Source: Nemophila menziesii (Eukaryota > Streptophyta > Magnoliopsida > Boraginales > Hydrophyllaceae). From it: a DNA stretch of 64,000 bases. Position numbers and translations under genes: made by a program. Numbering within the stretch: position 1 is the stretch's first letter; every line of letters starts with the position of its first letter. Below are positions 1 through 12,059 of the stretch, piece after piece. The stretch covers positions 15,426,296 to 15,490,295 of the forward strand of contig JARWIR010000024.1 in NCBI GenBank assembly GCA_029959085.1, in the 5' to 3' direction. The notes beneath the pieces are model-generated. The model was not told where the DNA came from. It did not search any database and worked only from the letters and a program-made list of their open reading frames with translations.

Positions 1-164
1 ATAAAGACCGTAGTCTTTATGACATTTTGAGTGATTTTGGACGTAGAGGTACATGATAGTTTTTTTTCCTTGTTTTTGTTTGTTGTTCTTTTACTATAGT
101 CTAAAAAAATAAAAAATAGAAGCTTTAATTGTGTTGCGGATGCATTTAGAAAATGTGTTAGGTG

Positions 165-620
165 CTATGTTGTAGATTTTTCTGTCTAGGCATCAATTTC
201 CCCTTCAACCGTTTATGCTTAGTTAAGATTCTAGGTATTTTTGCCTAGCATCTTAGTCGTCGTGGTATAGGCGCTTAACCCATTTAGGCGTCGATTAATG
301 GCAAAAAATGTCCGTCTAAGCGCCGATTAATGGAAAAACATGCCCACATAAGCCTTCTTGTTATTTTTCTTATTCTCGAGAATTCTCTAATTGATATTAT
401 AACTCAATTTTTAGTAGATTTATATTTACTATAGTGTTTCTAGATGAATTTCATGAATTAAATAGTTAAAAGTATAATTACTATATATATATTACTAAAT
501 ATACAAAATTACACAACGGAATTTGGAACCGTATAATTCCGCCTAGGTGCCATGTAATCCCGCCGAGGCGCTAGGCCCCGGTCGACCGCCTAGGCCGCAA
601 AACCAAGATCTACAACATAG
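165..620. mobile_element. Non-autonomous hAT-like element, 456 bp
   Basis: The ends are inverted: the left reads CTATGTTGTAGATTTTTCT and the right, complemented, CTATGTTGTAGATCTTGGTT. The flanks are GTTAGGTG (157-164) and GTTAGGCG (621-628), an 8-bp target duplication with one mismatch, as expected of hAT. Inside are many scattered copies of a CCTAGGCG / TAGGCG motif in both orientations (for example near 199, 285, 540-590), a typical subterminal pattern. There is no coding capacity. The mismatch in the duplication suggests an old insertion. Confidence 0.75.
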
Positions 621-896
621 GTTAGGCGTAACATTAACCTTGGCATTATCACTCTCATTGGACCATTCTCTTATCTGTCTAGTATATCCACGGTTTTGTC
701 ATCGCTCTTCTTCGTTCTCTCTTCTCTCAAGCGTCTGTTATAAGCTGTGAAACACCTCTCGGGTTCCGCAAGCATGTATTGTAAACCTGAAAGAGACTAA
801 AACGAACCAAAAGCGTAAAACAGGAAAAATAAAACTAAAAATAACTACAAACTAATACTACTAAAAATAAATACCCCACACGCTAACGAGACACAA

Positions 897-915
897 GTCC
901 CCGGCAGCGGCGCCA
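897..915 (-). other. Primer-binding site, tRNA-Asp type
   Basis: The minus strand reads TGGCGCCGCTGCCGGGGAC, six bases after the LTR end. This is one substitution from the complement of the plant tRNA-Asp 3' end, the primer commonly used by Tat/Athila-type gypsy elements. It fixes the LTR as a 5' LTR and the element as minus-strand. The tRNA identity comes from general knowledge and was not searched. Confidence 0.8.
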
Positions 916-921
916 AAAACT

Positions 922-2450
922 TAGTGTCGCCTAGGGTGTGATAAAATAAGAGATAAAATGAAACAATAAACACCCTAGACTTAACACGGTAGTGCAAGTA
1001 TTACAGGACGTATGCAAGTTCTAATGATAAGAAGATTCGTTCCTCAGAGACTTAAGTGTGTTATGCTTATGGGTAAATAAATCAGAGTAGGAATTAATAA
1101 TTAAAAAGACAGGTTATAAAGATGATTGATAGAGAGATTAATGATTACTAAATAAATTAAAAGACAATAAAATATATATGAGAGAATAGATGAGAAAATA
1201 TAAATCAGGTTTTGCTCGTATGCACGGATCCTTCTATTTCTTCTACTAGTTAATAAGGTCGATAATAGCTCTTAAATAAGTAGTCATGATTCTAAATTCC
1301 TCCCTACCCCCATCAGGGTGGACTAGGGTGGCTACCTCACAATCACGAGGAGACTTAAATAGGGTGCTCCTACGCCACTAAATTCCTAAATGAGACTGGC
1401 CCTTCTAATGATGACCGGTGATTAAATCAAACCCTAATGACTATATAGTTAAGCAAGCCCTTACAGATCAATATCGCACACTAGACTTTTATGTGGTGTT
1501 TCAATAATTAGACACCCCTTCCGGGTGACAATCTAAGTACTATTAGCACAACCCTAAATTGATCAGGATTAAGACAAATAATAAATCAAAGCACATAACA
1601 CAAATATATGATTAAGCAGTTAGAATCAATTTAAAATAATTCTCCCAATGAAACATAAATAGAAGAAAACAGAATTAATAGATTATACATATGCAAAACC
1701 CAAGCTATAGGAAAATTTAGTTCATACTAGAAATACATAGACTAAAAGAAAGATACATACTTCTCAACTTGCTCTCTTGAATGATCTCTAATGATGAATA
1801 AAACTGAAGGACTAATTGTAGGAGGCAAGGACATGTTTACAATAGTTTAAGGGTGTATTTATAGGAGTCTATGAAGCCCTAAAATGTTTTCTTGGAGTGG
1901 AAGACAAGTAATTGGACTTCTAGTCCAACTCAAATTCGTAACCCTAAAATATTGAAAAGGTAATAAAATGTTGGTGTTTTGTTTTGGCCGTAACTTCTTC
2001 AATATTGCTCCGATTGATGCATTCTTTATATCGAAACTGGTCTTCTCGGAAATTTCTACAACTTTGCTTCAGACCATTCTTCCAAATTCTCAACCAATCT
2101 TGAGTTATGATCACTTTAATGGACATAGCTGCTGGAATTCAGATTTACTTGACAACTTTTTTTCCTATTTTATCGTCTCCTTCATTTATCTCCAATTTCC
2201 ATCATTATCTTCTTTCCTTTATCTCTTGGAATTGATTTGGCATCTAATTAATTACCATATATCTTTAAAGCTTCACAATTAACAAACAATTAAACCAAAT
2301 ATGCTCTAAAAATAATAAATCATCAAATCAAGACAAGACAAGAAATAAGAAAATGCAATAGTATGGCTAAAAATCGAGTAATAGACTTCCAAATAATCCT
2401 AAAATGATGTCTCCAACTAAGATTAAATCATCACAAATGGGGAGACATCA
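922..2450 (-). repeat. LTR of gypsy family A (5' LTR)
   Basis: On the minus strand the repeat opens TGATGTCTCC at 2450 and closes next to the primer site at 922. It is collinear over its length with the plus-strand LTRs at 56975-58521 and 59942-61464, and its 1529 bp matches their 1547 and 1523 bp. A TATA box is visible at 1857-1863 on the minus strand, followed by the conserved downstream segment with the CCTTGCCTCC-type block. The first ten bases return as their inverted complement 36 bases further in (see findings). Confidence 0.9.
1857..1863 (-). promoter_or_regulatory. TATA box of LTR A-1
   Basis: TATAAAT on the minus strand, inside CCTATAAATACACCC. The same box is at equivalent positions in the other two family A LTRs (57558-57564 and 60511-60517), which argues that it is the retrotransposon promoter. 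Confidence 0.6.
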
Positions 2451-4994
2451 TTCAATAAATAAGTTAGAAAACGTCAGGTTATTACCTAATGTGAACTTCA
2501 ATTTTCAAAAGGAATGTGAAGTATGTGTTTAGTCAAAATTAACCTAAACCTCGTTTAAATTTATAAAAAGGACTTCGATACCTTTAGAGTTAATTCATAG
2601 TGACATTTGTGACTTGAATTTTATTGCAAACTAGAAGTAGGAAAAAGTATTTTATAACTTTAATTGACGATTGCGCAAGGTATTTTCAAATATACTTGCT
2701 TCAAAGTAAGGATAAGGCCTTAGAAGCATTTAAGCAATACAAAACTGAAGTTAACAATCAACTAAATAAAAAGATTAAGAATCTAAGAACAAATATGGAG
2801 GAGAATATGTGTTTCCTTTTGAAGAGTATTATGCTGAACATGGAATTATCTATCAGATGACGACTTCCTATTCGCCTCAAAAAACGGAATTGTTGAACGC
2901 AAGAACCACACGTCGAAGGAAATGATGAATTCATTGCTGATTAACTCAGGGTTACCACATAACTTGTGGGGAGAGGATTTAATCACCGCAAACCACATCA
3001 TTAACAAGGTACCACACAAGAAGGTAGGTAAAACTCCTTACGAATTATGGAAAGGAAAACCACCTTCCTTGAAATATTTAAAAGTATGGGGGATGCTTCG
3101 CAAAGGTAGAAATCTGTGCTCCTAAAATGGTCAAAATAGGACCAAAGACAATTGATTGCATATTTATTGGATATGCTCAAGACAGTGCTGCATATAAATT
3201 CCTGGTACACAAATTGTCATGTTGATATTCACGTCAATACGGTGATTGAATCAAGAAATACACATTTCATCGAAACAACTTTTCCATACAAGACTACACC
3301 AGAATCTGGTTTCTTCAAAAGAACGCACGATGCAATCCAAGATGAGCAAGATCAAGAATCATTTACAACTAAAAAGAAAGAATAAGAATCACTGAAAAAT
3401 GAAGGAGAACCAAGAAGAAGTAAGAGAATGAGAACCTCTACGTCTTTTGGTCCTGAATTTCTATCTTACATGCTAGATAATGAACCGCGAACATTCAAGG
3501 AGGCTATGTCAAACCCTGACGCCCCTTACTGAAAAGTAGCGGTAAATAGCGAGATAGATTCCATTATGAAAAACCATACATGGGAACTAGTGGACCTCCA
3601 TCCTAGGAATAAACCACTCGGATGAAAATGGATATTCAAGAAGAATCTAAAGACTGAAGGGTCTATTGAAAAAAATACAAGGCTCACCTGTTTTAAAAGG
3701 TTATAGTCAAAAGAAAGGACTTGACTATTTTGATACTTATTCTCCGGTCACGAGAATATCATCCATTCAAATGTTAATCGCTATAACTTTGATATACAAG
3801 CTCGAAATTTATCAAATGGATGTAAAAACAACTTTACTAAATGGAGAACTAAATGAAGAGATATATGGAACAACCTGAGGGTTATGTAGTTCCAGGTAAG
3901 GAGAATAAAGTATGTAAGCTTGTTAAATCCTTATATGGTTTAAAACAGGCACCGAAGCAATGGCATGACATGTTTGATAGATTCATGATCTCGAATGGTT
4001 TCAGGATCAATGAATATGAAAAATGTGTTTATGTAAAACAAAATGAGACAGGATATGTCAATCTCTGTTAATATGTGGATTATATGCTAATAATTGGAAG
4101 TAACAATGGCGTGATTACATTCACCAAAAGGATGCTTTCAAGTAAATTTGACATGAAGGATTCAGGCCTTGCAAATGTTATTTTGGGTATCAATATTCTC
4201 CGAACAATTGAAGGTATTGTACTGTATTAGTCACACTATGTTGATAAAGTATTAAAAAAATTAGTAATGATGACACAAATATCGCCAAGACATCTGTTTA
4301 TGTAAATTTACATCTTTCTAAGAACACTGGTGATACGATCAACCAGTTGGAGTACTCTCGGATTATTGGGAGTCGCATGTACCTAACAAACTACATTAGT
4401 CCAGATATAGCACATGCAGTAACCAAGCTAAGTAGGTTTACACATAATTCAGGGAAGAACCACTAGATTGCTATTGTAAGAGTTTTAAGGTATCTTAGAT
4501 ACACTATGAACGAAGGGTTGTTGTACATAGGATATTCAGCTTTACTAGAAGGATTCAGTGATGCAAACTGGATATTAGACTCCACATATTAAAAATCCAC
4601 AAGTGGATTTGTCTTCATGTTAAGAGGAGCAGACGTGTCTTGGAAATCCACTAAGAAAATGTGCATATCCAAATCCACTATGGAATCTAAGTTTATAGCT
4701 TTAGACAAAGGATATTCCTAATTGGCCAATGCCCGTGTTAGCTATCTGCATACATTGCGTTGGTCAGAGTGTCATTGGTAGGGCACCAAATAAGATGTAT
4801 AAGGTGATCCTAGACACATACGCCGTACACACAATACCGTTAGACAACTGCTCTCTAACAAAGTTATCATAATTGATTACGTTCGATTAAAGGATAACAT
4901 AGTGGATCCACTGACCAAAGGTCTATATAGAGAGCAAGTGCAAGTGTTGTCAAGAGGAATGGGTCTTAAGCCTACAAAAGATGAGTTTCCATGA
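2451..4994 (+). pseudogene. Ty1/copia pol remnant (integrase, RT, RNase H)
   Basis: A broken copia polyprotein read across several frames. In order: an integrase zinc-finger segment with CEVC (about 2517), the integrase core (about 2586-3110; SPQKNG and VERKNH blocks, TPYELW), linker, reverse transcriptase (about 3535-4330; YSPVTR, IYQMDVKT, EQPEGY, SLYGLKQAP), RNase H (about 4540-4710; [16 protein letters not shown]) and the C-terminal end (HNTVRQLLS, VDPLTKGL, stop near 4994). At the RT active site (4072-4083) the expected YVDD reads YVDY and is preceded by a stop. The acidic residue of the integrase DNGGEY block is lost at a frameshift near 2795. Many stops and shifts mean it cannot encode a working protein. 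The gag end is cut off by gypsy A-1. Confidence 0.93.
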
Positions 4995-5587
4995 TGGGAA
5001 CCCTACCTAGCAGATTATAGATCCCACAATATAGGTTCAAAGGAAAATTGAATCATGAAACTGCAACTTGGTGCGACGCACTGTCGGGGAGACCTCCCCA
5101 AACCATTCCTAGGACAAAATTAAATAGTGATACCTGTAAAAGTGAAGGATAAATTAAAGTTTGATGGTTCTTGTATCTTCGATAACATAAAATAGAGTAA
5201 TGCAGCATAGTCTCGAAAAGAGACCACATATATGAATAACATGGGTAGGGGCCGCCCTACTAGAGGCAAAATTCTCTAACGGTTACTCATGAAATACCAG
5301 TATTTGTCCAGGGCCGTAAATAGAAACAACCATGAGAACCAAATAATGCTTGGAAGTATACTATGTAAGTTCTATTGACTTTGTTTACACAAAAGCTGAA
5401 CAATTCAAGACATCACATTCACTAGTTAACAAGTAAATCCAATAGATCTTATTAGAGAAGGTTCAAGGACAAAATCTACCTTTCTCGATGTAGTACTCTT
5501 ATACGCTTCTCTCTTTCTCTCTCTCGTGTTTAGCAATCACTTGCATATTTTTCAGGGTGGTGAGTCAATTTCCATTCATGTGGGGAT
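4995..5587 (+). other. Copia 3' untranslated region with polypurine tract
   Basis: Noncoding sequence between the copia pol stop and the LTR. It ends in TTCATGTGGGGAT just before the LTR, in the position of the polypurine tract that primes plus-strand synthesis. No reading frame was recognised. Confidence 0.6.
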
Positions 5588-6117
5588 TGGTGGTCAAATG
5601 GGATTTTTTCTTAAGGGTATATTTGGATTGAGGGATTAGAAGGGGATGGAAGAGATTATAAGGGATAATAGTTATCCTTCCTTTGTTTGTATCATAAAAT
5701 TTTGAAGGGATAAGTTATTAAAGGATTAAAATTATACCTTATAATGGATGCCTAGCCACCTATTCATTTTCTATAAATAGTTGGCTTGGCCAACTCAAAC
5801 ATTTTCTTCATTCAGTTTTTTAAAGAATTAAGCATTAAAAAATTCATAAGAGAGAGAGAGATAGAAAAGAAGCAGCTTTATTAAGTTCGTTGAAATTCTG
5901 AAGAATCCATGTGTCAGTTTCTTCTGAATAGTTTTGTCGTTGTATCTTGGAGGTTGAAGCCAACAAACGTAGGACACCGGTACGTTGCCTGAATACCTAA
6001 AAGACATCCATTCTAATCCAAGCCTCAACAAGTAAATTTACTTATATATTTACTTATTTATTTTATTTTTGTATTTTACTGGTTTATACATATAAAACAC
6101 ATCAAAATCATCATCAA
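5588..6117 (+). repeat. 3' LTR of the copia element
   Basis: Begins TGGTGGTC directly after the purine tract. It has a TATA box (5772-5778) in CTATAAATAGTTGG, then a purine-rich leader region. The right end is not exact: sequence homologous to gypsy B resumes at about 6118, which I take as the edge. The matching 5' LTR is missing because the left half of the element is beyond gypsy A-1, so no target duplication can be shown. Confidence 0.6.
5772..5778 (+). promoter_or_regulatory. TATA box of the copia LTR
   Basis: TATAAAT inside CTATAAATAGTTGGCTTGG, about 185 bp into the LTR, a normal place for the U3 promoter. Confidence 0.5.
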
Positions 6118-6639
6118 TGATAGAAATTAGGTTTATAGGAATTGAAGATACCCTTATTGGTCCCTCTATGCCTTTCTAAGCTTTTTTATTAGACACGTTA
6201 CAAGCCTTACCCTTAGTATTTATGACATTACCATATAAACCGCACTTGAATAACGATGCGTTGACACTCGTCTAGTGCTTGAGTTTGGGGTGGAGGTTTT
6301 ATGGGAATTATCCGTTGTTGGGTTTGGTATCTTGTAATTTAGCTCATGATCACATTGCTATATATATACATTGTAACCCTTTTCTGTGTTAAAAGGAAGA
6401 AGAAAATATGAAAAATATATTGGAAAAGAAAAGAGATAAAGTGTCATGATTTATCACATGAAAAAGACCATCATTGTAACTTATAAAAGAAAAATATATA
6501 CATATTCTTGGACCAGCGAAGTGGGAATTAATTAGGTGATCATGAAAGGTATATATTGGGACTATTTGGGATTCTAATTAGTGCATCATTTGGTTGAGTG
6601 AAACATCTTTGAGAGTAACTCAAGCTCACTACTACACGC

Positions 6640-6900
6640 GGGGTCTTTAGCGAGGGCATACTTGTCCTCGCTAAACCCCCCATTAGCGAGGACATCTTTT
6701 TGCGACGACTAAGTCGTCGCTAATAAGTCGCGAAATACTTACGCAATCAAAAATTAAAAAAAAATAATGTATCTGTTATAAGTCGTCGCAAAAGGGGGGT
6801 CTTTAGCGAGAACTAAAATTTCCTCGCTAAAGACCCCCTTTAGCGAGAACATTTATGGGCTTTTGCAAGGACATGATGTCCTCGCTAAAGGGTTCGCCGT
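6640..6900. repeat. CACTA-1 left subterminal repeat array
   Basis: Repeated short motifs: CTTTAGCGAGG, TCCTCGCTAAA, TTAGCGAGGAC, GACGACTAAGTCGTCGC and GTCGTCGCAAAAG, alternating in orientation so that they can fold back. In En/Spm such arrays are the TNPA-binding sites. A role as binding sites here is by analogy. The same words recur at 13385-13525, 16641-16945, 40690-40930 and 45715-46055. Confidence 0.8.
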
Positions 6901-7089
6901 ATTAAATACAGCCACTCGGCAGTTGGCCATTACTGCGAACAAAAGCTTCAAAAACCCAAAAAAACCCCCAAAATTCTCCCAATTTTTTTCCCTAATCCCC
7001 ACAAAAACTCCGGATCAACCAATAAAGAAGCTTCTACGATTCATCTAACTATTTTTTGTCCCTTTTTCAAGCAATAATTTTTCATCAAT

Positions 7090-7800
7090 TACTCCAAAAA
7101 AGGTATTTTCTCTTATTTTTTTCATTTATTTGTTTATATTGTAAAATTATTGTTATATATTGTATTATATAAGTCAAAGTATTCGTGTTTATTGATTTAT
7201 GTGTGATATATTGTTCATGTGTTTTTATTATTTTATAATTTTGTGTTTAAATTTTAATTTGGTTATTGATTTAAAATAATTTTGGATGAATATTTTTAGT
7301 TGAAAATTAATCTAAGGGTGTTTAGGAACTACTTAGATTTTTTAGGGGTATCTTTATAATTGTATATGATTATTGTTATTTAGGGATAAAATTGTAATTT
7401 TATTAAACTTTAGGTGCTCAAGTATATTTTTCATTATATATGGGGGTTAAATTGTAATTTTTATAAAATTTAGTTGTAAAGAATGTAATTTTATTAAACT
7501 TAAGGTGCCTTATAGAAATTTAATAGAGTTTAGTGGTTATATTAAACTTTAGGTCCCTTATATATAGGAATTTAATAAACTTTAGTGGTAAAATTGTATA
7601 TTTATTGAACTTTAGGTGCCTTAGTGAAAATTAATAAACTTCAGAGGTAAAATTGGATATTTGTTGAACTTTAGGTGCCTTAATGAAATTATTTAAACTT
7701 TAGGTGCATTAGTGACATATAAAGAACTTTGTAATCGTATGATTTAACTAGTATTTAAATTAAACCATTTGAAATAATAATTAGTGCTTTAATTTACTTT
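7090..7800. repeat. CACTA-1 first intron-like region with degenerate tandem repeat
   Basis: AT-rich sequence between the 5' leader and the first TNPD coding block. From about 7310 to 7720 it repeats a degenerate unit built on TTTAGGTGCCTTA followed by GTAAAATTGTA-like sequence. A likely donor site (AAAAAGGTATTTTC) is near 7097. The same repeat is in CACTA-2 (41380-42130) and a relative of it in the second intron of CACTA-1 (14040-14580). Confidence 0.65.
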
Positions 7801-7805
7801 AGAGA

Positions 7806-8953
7806 ATGGACAAGAGTTGGATTAAATCAAAGAATAAGGTTACGAGAGAATATATAAATGGTATAATATAGTTTATTGAGTTTGCCTCCAATAGTTTGGA
7901 TCACGCTAGTAAAATACATTGTCTGTGTAGTCATTTCTACAATAATCAAAAGTTTACACTAGCCAAAGTTCAAGGGCATCTACATAAGTATGGTATTTGG
8001 TCAGAGTATGAGGTTTGGACGAAACATTGGGAAGTAGCAATTCACGTGGATTAACCAAACAAAGATAATGTAATGGGTAATGTAATTCATGATTTGGGAC
8101 CCACGTTCGAAACTGGTGGGAATTCCGGTGACACCGAGATGCTTGATGAGAATGCCAATGAAAGTGATCGCGGTTCTTTCGACGCGTTGTTCAAGGAAAT
8201 GGAGACAGATTTGTACCCCGATTGTACTAAGATGAGTTATTTGGATTTCATAGCAAAACTCATGCACGTGAAAGTGAGGAACAAGTGGACGAACACCTCG
8301 TTTGCCGAACTTCTTCAGTTGTTGGGTCGTGTTTTGCCTGAACCTCATAACTTACCTGCTTCTTATGCGGAGTGTAACAAAAAGTTGAAAAGTTTGGGCA
8401 TGGGATACACCACGATCGAGGTGTGTGTGAATGATTGTGCATTGTTTTACAAAGAGAATGAGGATCTTTAGAAATGTCCAGTTTGTGGAGAATCAAGGTG
8501 GGACATGAAGAAGAGGAAGAAGGTGGCGCGTAAGAAGTTGCGTTATTTTCCGATTGCGCCTAGGTTACAGAGAATGTATGCTTCGAGGCGCACCGCGAAA
8601 GATATGATTTGGCACCATACAGGAAAGAGTACTGACGAAGACGTGTTCAGTCATCTGGTTGATGGTCATAGTTGGTAAACATTTGACAGGAGGAATCCAG
8701 AGTTTGCTAGTGAACCACGTAACGTACGTCTTGGTTTGGGTATCGATGGGTTTTGTCCTTTCTCCATGCAAAACAACTCGTACATCATGTGGCCGGTTAT
8801 ATTGACGATATACAACATGCCGCCTTGGTTATGCATGAAAGAGTCCACGTTTATGCTTACCCTCTTGATTCCAGGTCCTCGGTCACTTGGAAAAGATATG
8901 GATGTATTTCTCCATCCGTTTATAGATTAGTTGAAAATATTGTGGGGTACGGG
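7806..8953 (+). pseudogene. TNPD-like CACTA transposase, N-terminal half, disabled
   Basis: The first block starts ATG at 7806 (MDKSWIKSKNKV) and matches the transposase-associated N-terminal domain (LCSHFYNN, VQGHLHKYGIW). The second, 8073-8471, carries the LYPDCTKMSYLDF and KNEDL segments of the linker, then the Tnp2/Transposase_21 domain begins (CPVCGESRW, LQRMYASRRTAKDM, PEFASEPRNVRLGLGIDGF, IPGPRSLGKDMDVFL). Stops are at about 8053, 8469-8471 (GAG to TAG compared with CACTA-2), 8676-8678 (TGGTAA where CACTA-2 has TGGAAA) and near 8928. Coding ends at the hAT insertion and does not resume after it. The homologue at 42213-44674 shows what is missing. Confidence 0.93.
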
Positions 8954-9129
8954 TAAGGCTGCTCACGGGTCAGTTAACCGACCCGCAGGGGTAAACCCAA
9001 TACCCAAACTTATTTTTCGGTTTTTAATATATTAAACCCAATATCCATTTTTTTTAAATTAAAATCCTCGGGTTGGGTGGTAACGGGTTGGGTTGGGTTA
9101 GGGTCGGTTTCGGGTAATAGAGGGACTTA

Positions 9130-9998
9130 AATAAACCATCTGATATTGTTTAAAAAAAATTCATTAACTTAAAAACTTTCCATAAATGGAAAGGTTCCTA
9201 AAATAATAAACTTTCTAAATATAGTAAGTTAACCAAAATAGTAGGTTTTTTTGTAGTTTTCCATACATAATTCAGCTATTACATGATTTACATCTCATTG
9301 ATTGAATTGAATTACATCACATTAAACTGAATTACAAAATTACATCTCATTGAACTGAATTACAGAATTATAAACCAAATAAGTAAATCAAAAATCATCA
9401 CAGATTGACATTTTGTAACCATAACTTGTGCAAAATCAACAATTTGTACAACCTTGGGTGCAAATGTTGTTGTGAATCCAAATTCTGTCCAAAACCACTC
9501 CAAAAACCACCTTCCAGCTTTAAAATAACCTGCAAATTTCCAAAAACTGGATAGAAGAATGAAGTCAGATTGTTTGAGCCTCAGAAGGAGTCTCATCATT
9601 AGCTACAATTATTGCCTCAGATTTTGTAATCTTCATTGGCATTAAAACCTTAGGGACATGTTTAGGGACAAGGGACTTATCAAATAACTTACAAGAAACA
9701 ACAATCAAGTCACTTGTTGCCAACTCAACCAATTATTCAACTCATATTTACTCATTCATTAACCTTAACTTAATCATTGTAGTTAGGTCAAATTAATTGG
9801 GAGATGCATACAAAAGTGTGATGATTAACAATGTTAACTTGTAAGTTATCAGAATTCAGCTTTATACCTTAGGACTTAGGTTATTGGTTTCTAACTTGTC
9901 AAAGATGAGTCTTGCGAGGACTCACTTAACTCGTCTTAACCAAAATAACCTGCCAAATGTCACAAAACAACAAAAGATCAATTAGTATGTAAAATTAA
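9130..9998. other. hAT element 3' noncoding region
   Basis: Sequence between the left subterminal zone and the transposase stop. It contains a short tandem run of ACATCTCATTGA.TGAATTACA (about 9288-9365). A 79-codon frame at 9360-9599 has no recognised similarity and is probably fortuitous. Confidence 0.4.
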
Positions 9999-12059
9999 CT
10001 AGTCAACAAAAGTCAAAAACAAAGTATTCATAAAGTATTTACCTAATTCAGCCTCCAAATCTTCCACTAACATCTTAGATGTTGTAAGATTAATAGGAAG
10101 AGATGTTTTCAACCAATTTTGAGTGCAAATAAGTGCCTCAACAGTTTTTGGTGAAAGGGAGCTTCTAAACTGATCAAGCACCCTTCCACTTGTACTAAAG
10201 GCAGATTCAGAGGCTACTGTGGACACAGGTATGGCTAAAATATGTTTAGCCATATCAGATAAGTATTTAAATCTAGATGCATTATTTTTCCACCAAAGAA
10301 GAATGTCAAAATCAGAAGTCATATCCTCAACTTCTTCATTTAAATACCTTTGAAGTTCATTACCTTTAGCTACTTGTTTTTCTTTCATAAATGATTGAAA
10401 TATGCCACCCAAAACAGTTGATTGAGAACTAGCAGCCACTCCACTACTAGAAGTAGGAGCAGCTGCTTTTGAATATTGAGCAAACAATCTGTCCATTACA
10501 TCTTTCACTCTTACAAGCAAATCAGTTGATTCACTTGGGGTATACATAAAATTAAAGTAACAAGTGAGATACTGCATTTTTTCTAGGATCCAAAGCTACT
10601 GCAACATACAAGAGTATGTCAATACTCTTAATCCCCCAATATTTTTGAAAATTTGCTTTCATTTTCTCAGCCATTTCTTTCAAGACTTCATCATCTGATT
10701 TACATAACTCCTCAATCTTTTCCCAAATTATAACTATTTCATCAAAGAATAGATTTGTAGTAACAAAAAGTGTACCACTGAATTTTTTAGTAGAGTTATA
10801 AAATAACCTCAGAAACTCTACAAAAGAAGCTGCATTTTGCCAATCAACAAAATTAGGAGGTGGTCTATCAGTGTCCTCGACAAAGAACAATTTGTAGTTG
10901 TCATCATGATCCTTCATTGTAGTAAAAACATTTTCAAATTTCATAGCACTTTCAAGCATTTTATAAGTGGAATTCCATCGCGTACCAACATCAAGGCACA
11001 AAAGCGCCTTTGACTCAATAGAACAAGTAGTCATTGCCTCTTTAAATGTAAGAGCGCGAGATGGAGAAGATCTGACATATCTAACAACCTCCCTGATATT
11101 CTTAATAGAAGAATCCAATTCTATCATACCTTCTCGCACAATTAAATTTAAGATATGCGCACAACATTTAACATGTAAGAACTCATGATTTAAAATAGCC
11201 TTAGGTTTATGACCATCTGATTTCACCAAATACTTTATAGTAACTGTATTAGAAGATGTATTATCCACTGTTAAACACAAATAAGAATCCAACTCCCACT
11301 CTTTAAGAATAGATTCCACATATTTCTCAATAGTTTCACCTTTGTGATCCTCCACCATACAAAATCCAATAATTCTCTTTTGTAACTTCCACTGATCATC
11401 AATAAAATGAGCATTTAAACACATGTAGTTAAGATTTTGATTTGAAGTCCAAGTATCAGTTGTCATACTTATCCTTAAACCTTTCATCAATTTCTTTAAC
11501 TTAGCCTTTTCTTCCTCGTAAATGGACATACACCTCCTAATAATAGTCATTCGAGAAGGTATTTTAACAAATTTGGGTTGCATTACATTACAAAACCGCT
11601 TAAATCCAATGCCCTCCACAAATCTGAAGGATAATTCATCAATAATAACCATCTCAGCTAAAGCTTTAGTACAAGCTTCCACTGAAAATGTGTATGGCAC
11701 CACACCCCCACCATCCTCCTCTCTTTTAAACATCAACTGACTTTGTCCCTCTTCTACAGGGGGGTAGAATGGATAATTCTTACACCTCCTATGATTTATA
11801 TGGTTTAACATATTTGTAGTACCATGTATCTTTGAATCAGCAGAATAACTTGTGGGACAGTATTTGCATTTTCCTCGTCTTTTATTTGACTCATCGAAAA
11901 TGGGTTCAAAAACTGTCCAACAATTGTCTATTATTTTCTTAGGCTTCTTAGCATCAGGGGGTTTGTAACTAGAGGGGGGGGATGGGTTTGGGTAAGAGAA
12001 CTACCCTCAGGGGTTGGTGTTGATGTTGTAATATCAATAACCTCATTTTCATTCTCCAT
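9999..12059 (-). pseudogene. hAT transposase (BED finger, RNase H-like core, dimerisation domain)
   Basis: Read from ATG at 12059 (MENENEVIDITTS). After a shift at an 8-base G run (11974-11981) comes a BED zinc finger (CKYCPTSY, then NMLNHINHRRC, about 11870-11780). The 419-codon block to 10552 holds the catalytic core: TTDTWTSNQN with the first Asp, TVDNTSSN with the second, and CCAHILNLIV. A second shift at a 6-base T run (10577-10582) leads into the C-terminal block ending at 9999, with WWKNNASRF, ILAIPVSTVASESAFS and GRVLDQFRSSLSP, the hAT dimerisation domain with its conserved Glu. Total length is about 690 codons, normal for the family. I saw only two one-base homopolymer shifts as lesions. 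Confidence 0.93.

Larger units (their letters stand above)
1..2450 (-). mobile_element. Gypsy A-1: LTR retrotransposon, 5' LTR and leader only
   Basis: This is the 5' part of a Ty3/gypsy-type element read on the minus strand: LTR (922-2450), primer-binding site (897-915), then untranslated leader running out of the window at position 1. The leader is interrupted by a small hAT-like element (165-620). No gag coding is visible, so the body lies left of the window. The right edge at 2450 abuts copia coding sequence (2451 onward), so the element inserted into a copia pol gene. The second target-site copy is outside the window, so the insertion cannot be closed. The family assignment rests on the two further LTRs at 56975-58521 and 59942-61464. 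Confidence 0.85.

Noticed and set aside
9001..9120. Telomere-like GGGTT repeats
   Set aside because: Units are GGGTTGGGT/CGGGT, not the plant TTTAGGG repeat, and they belong to the hAT subterminal zone.
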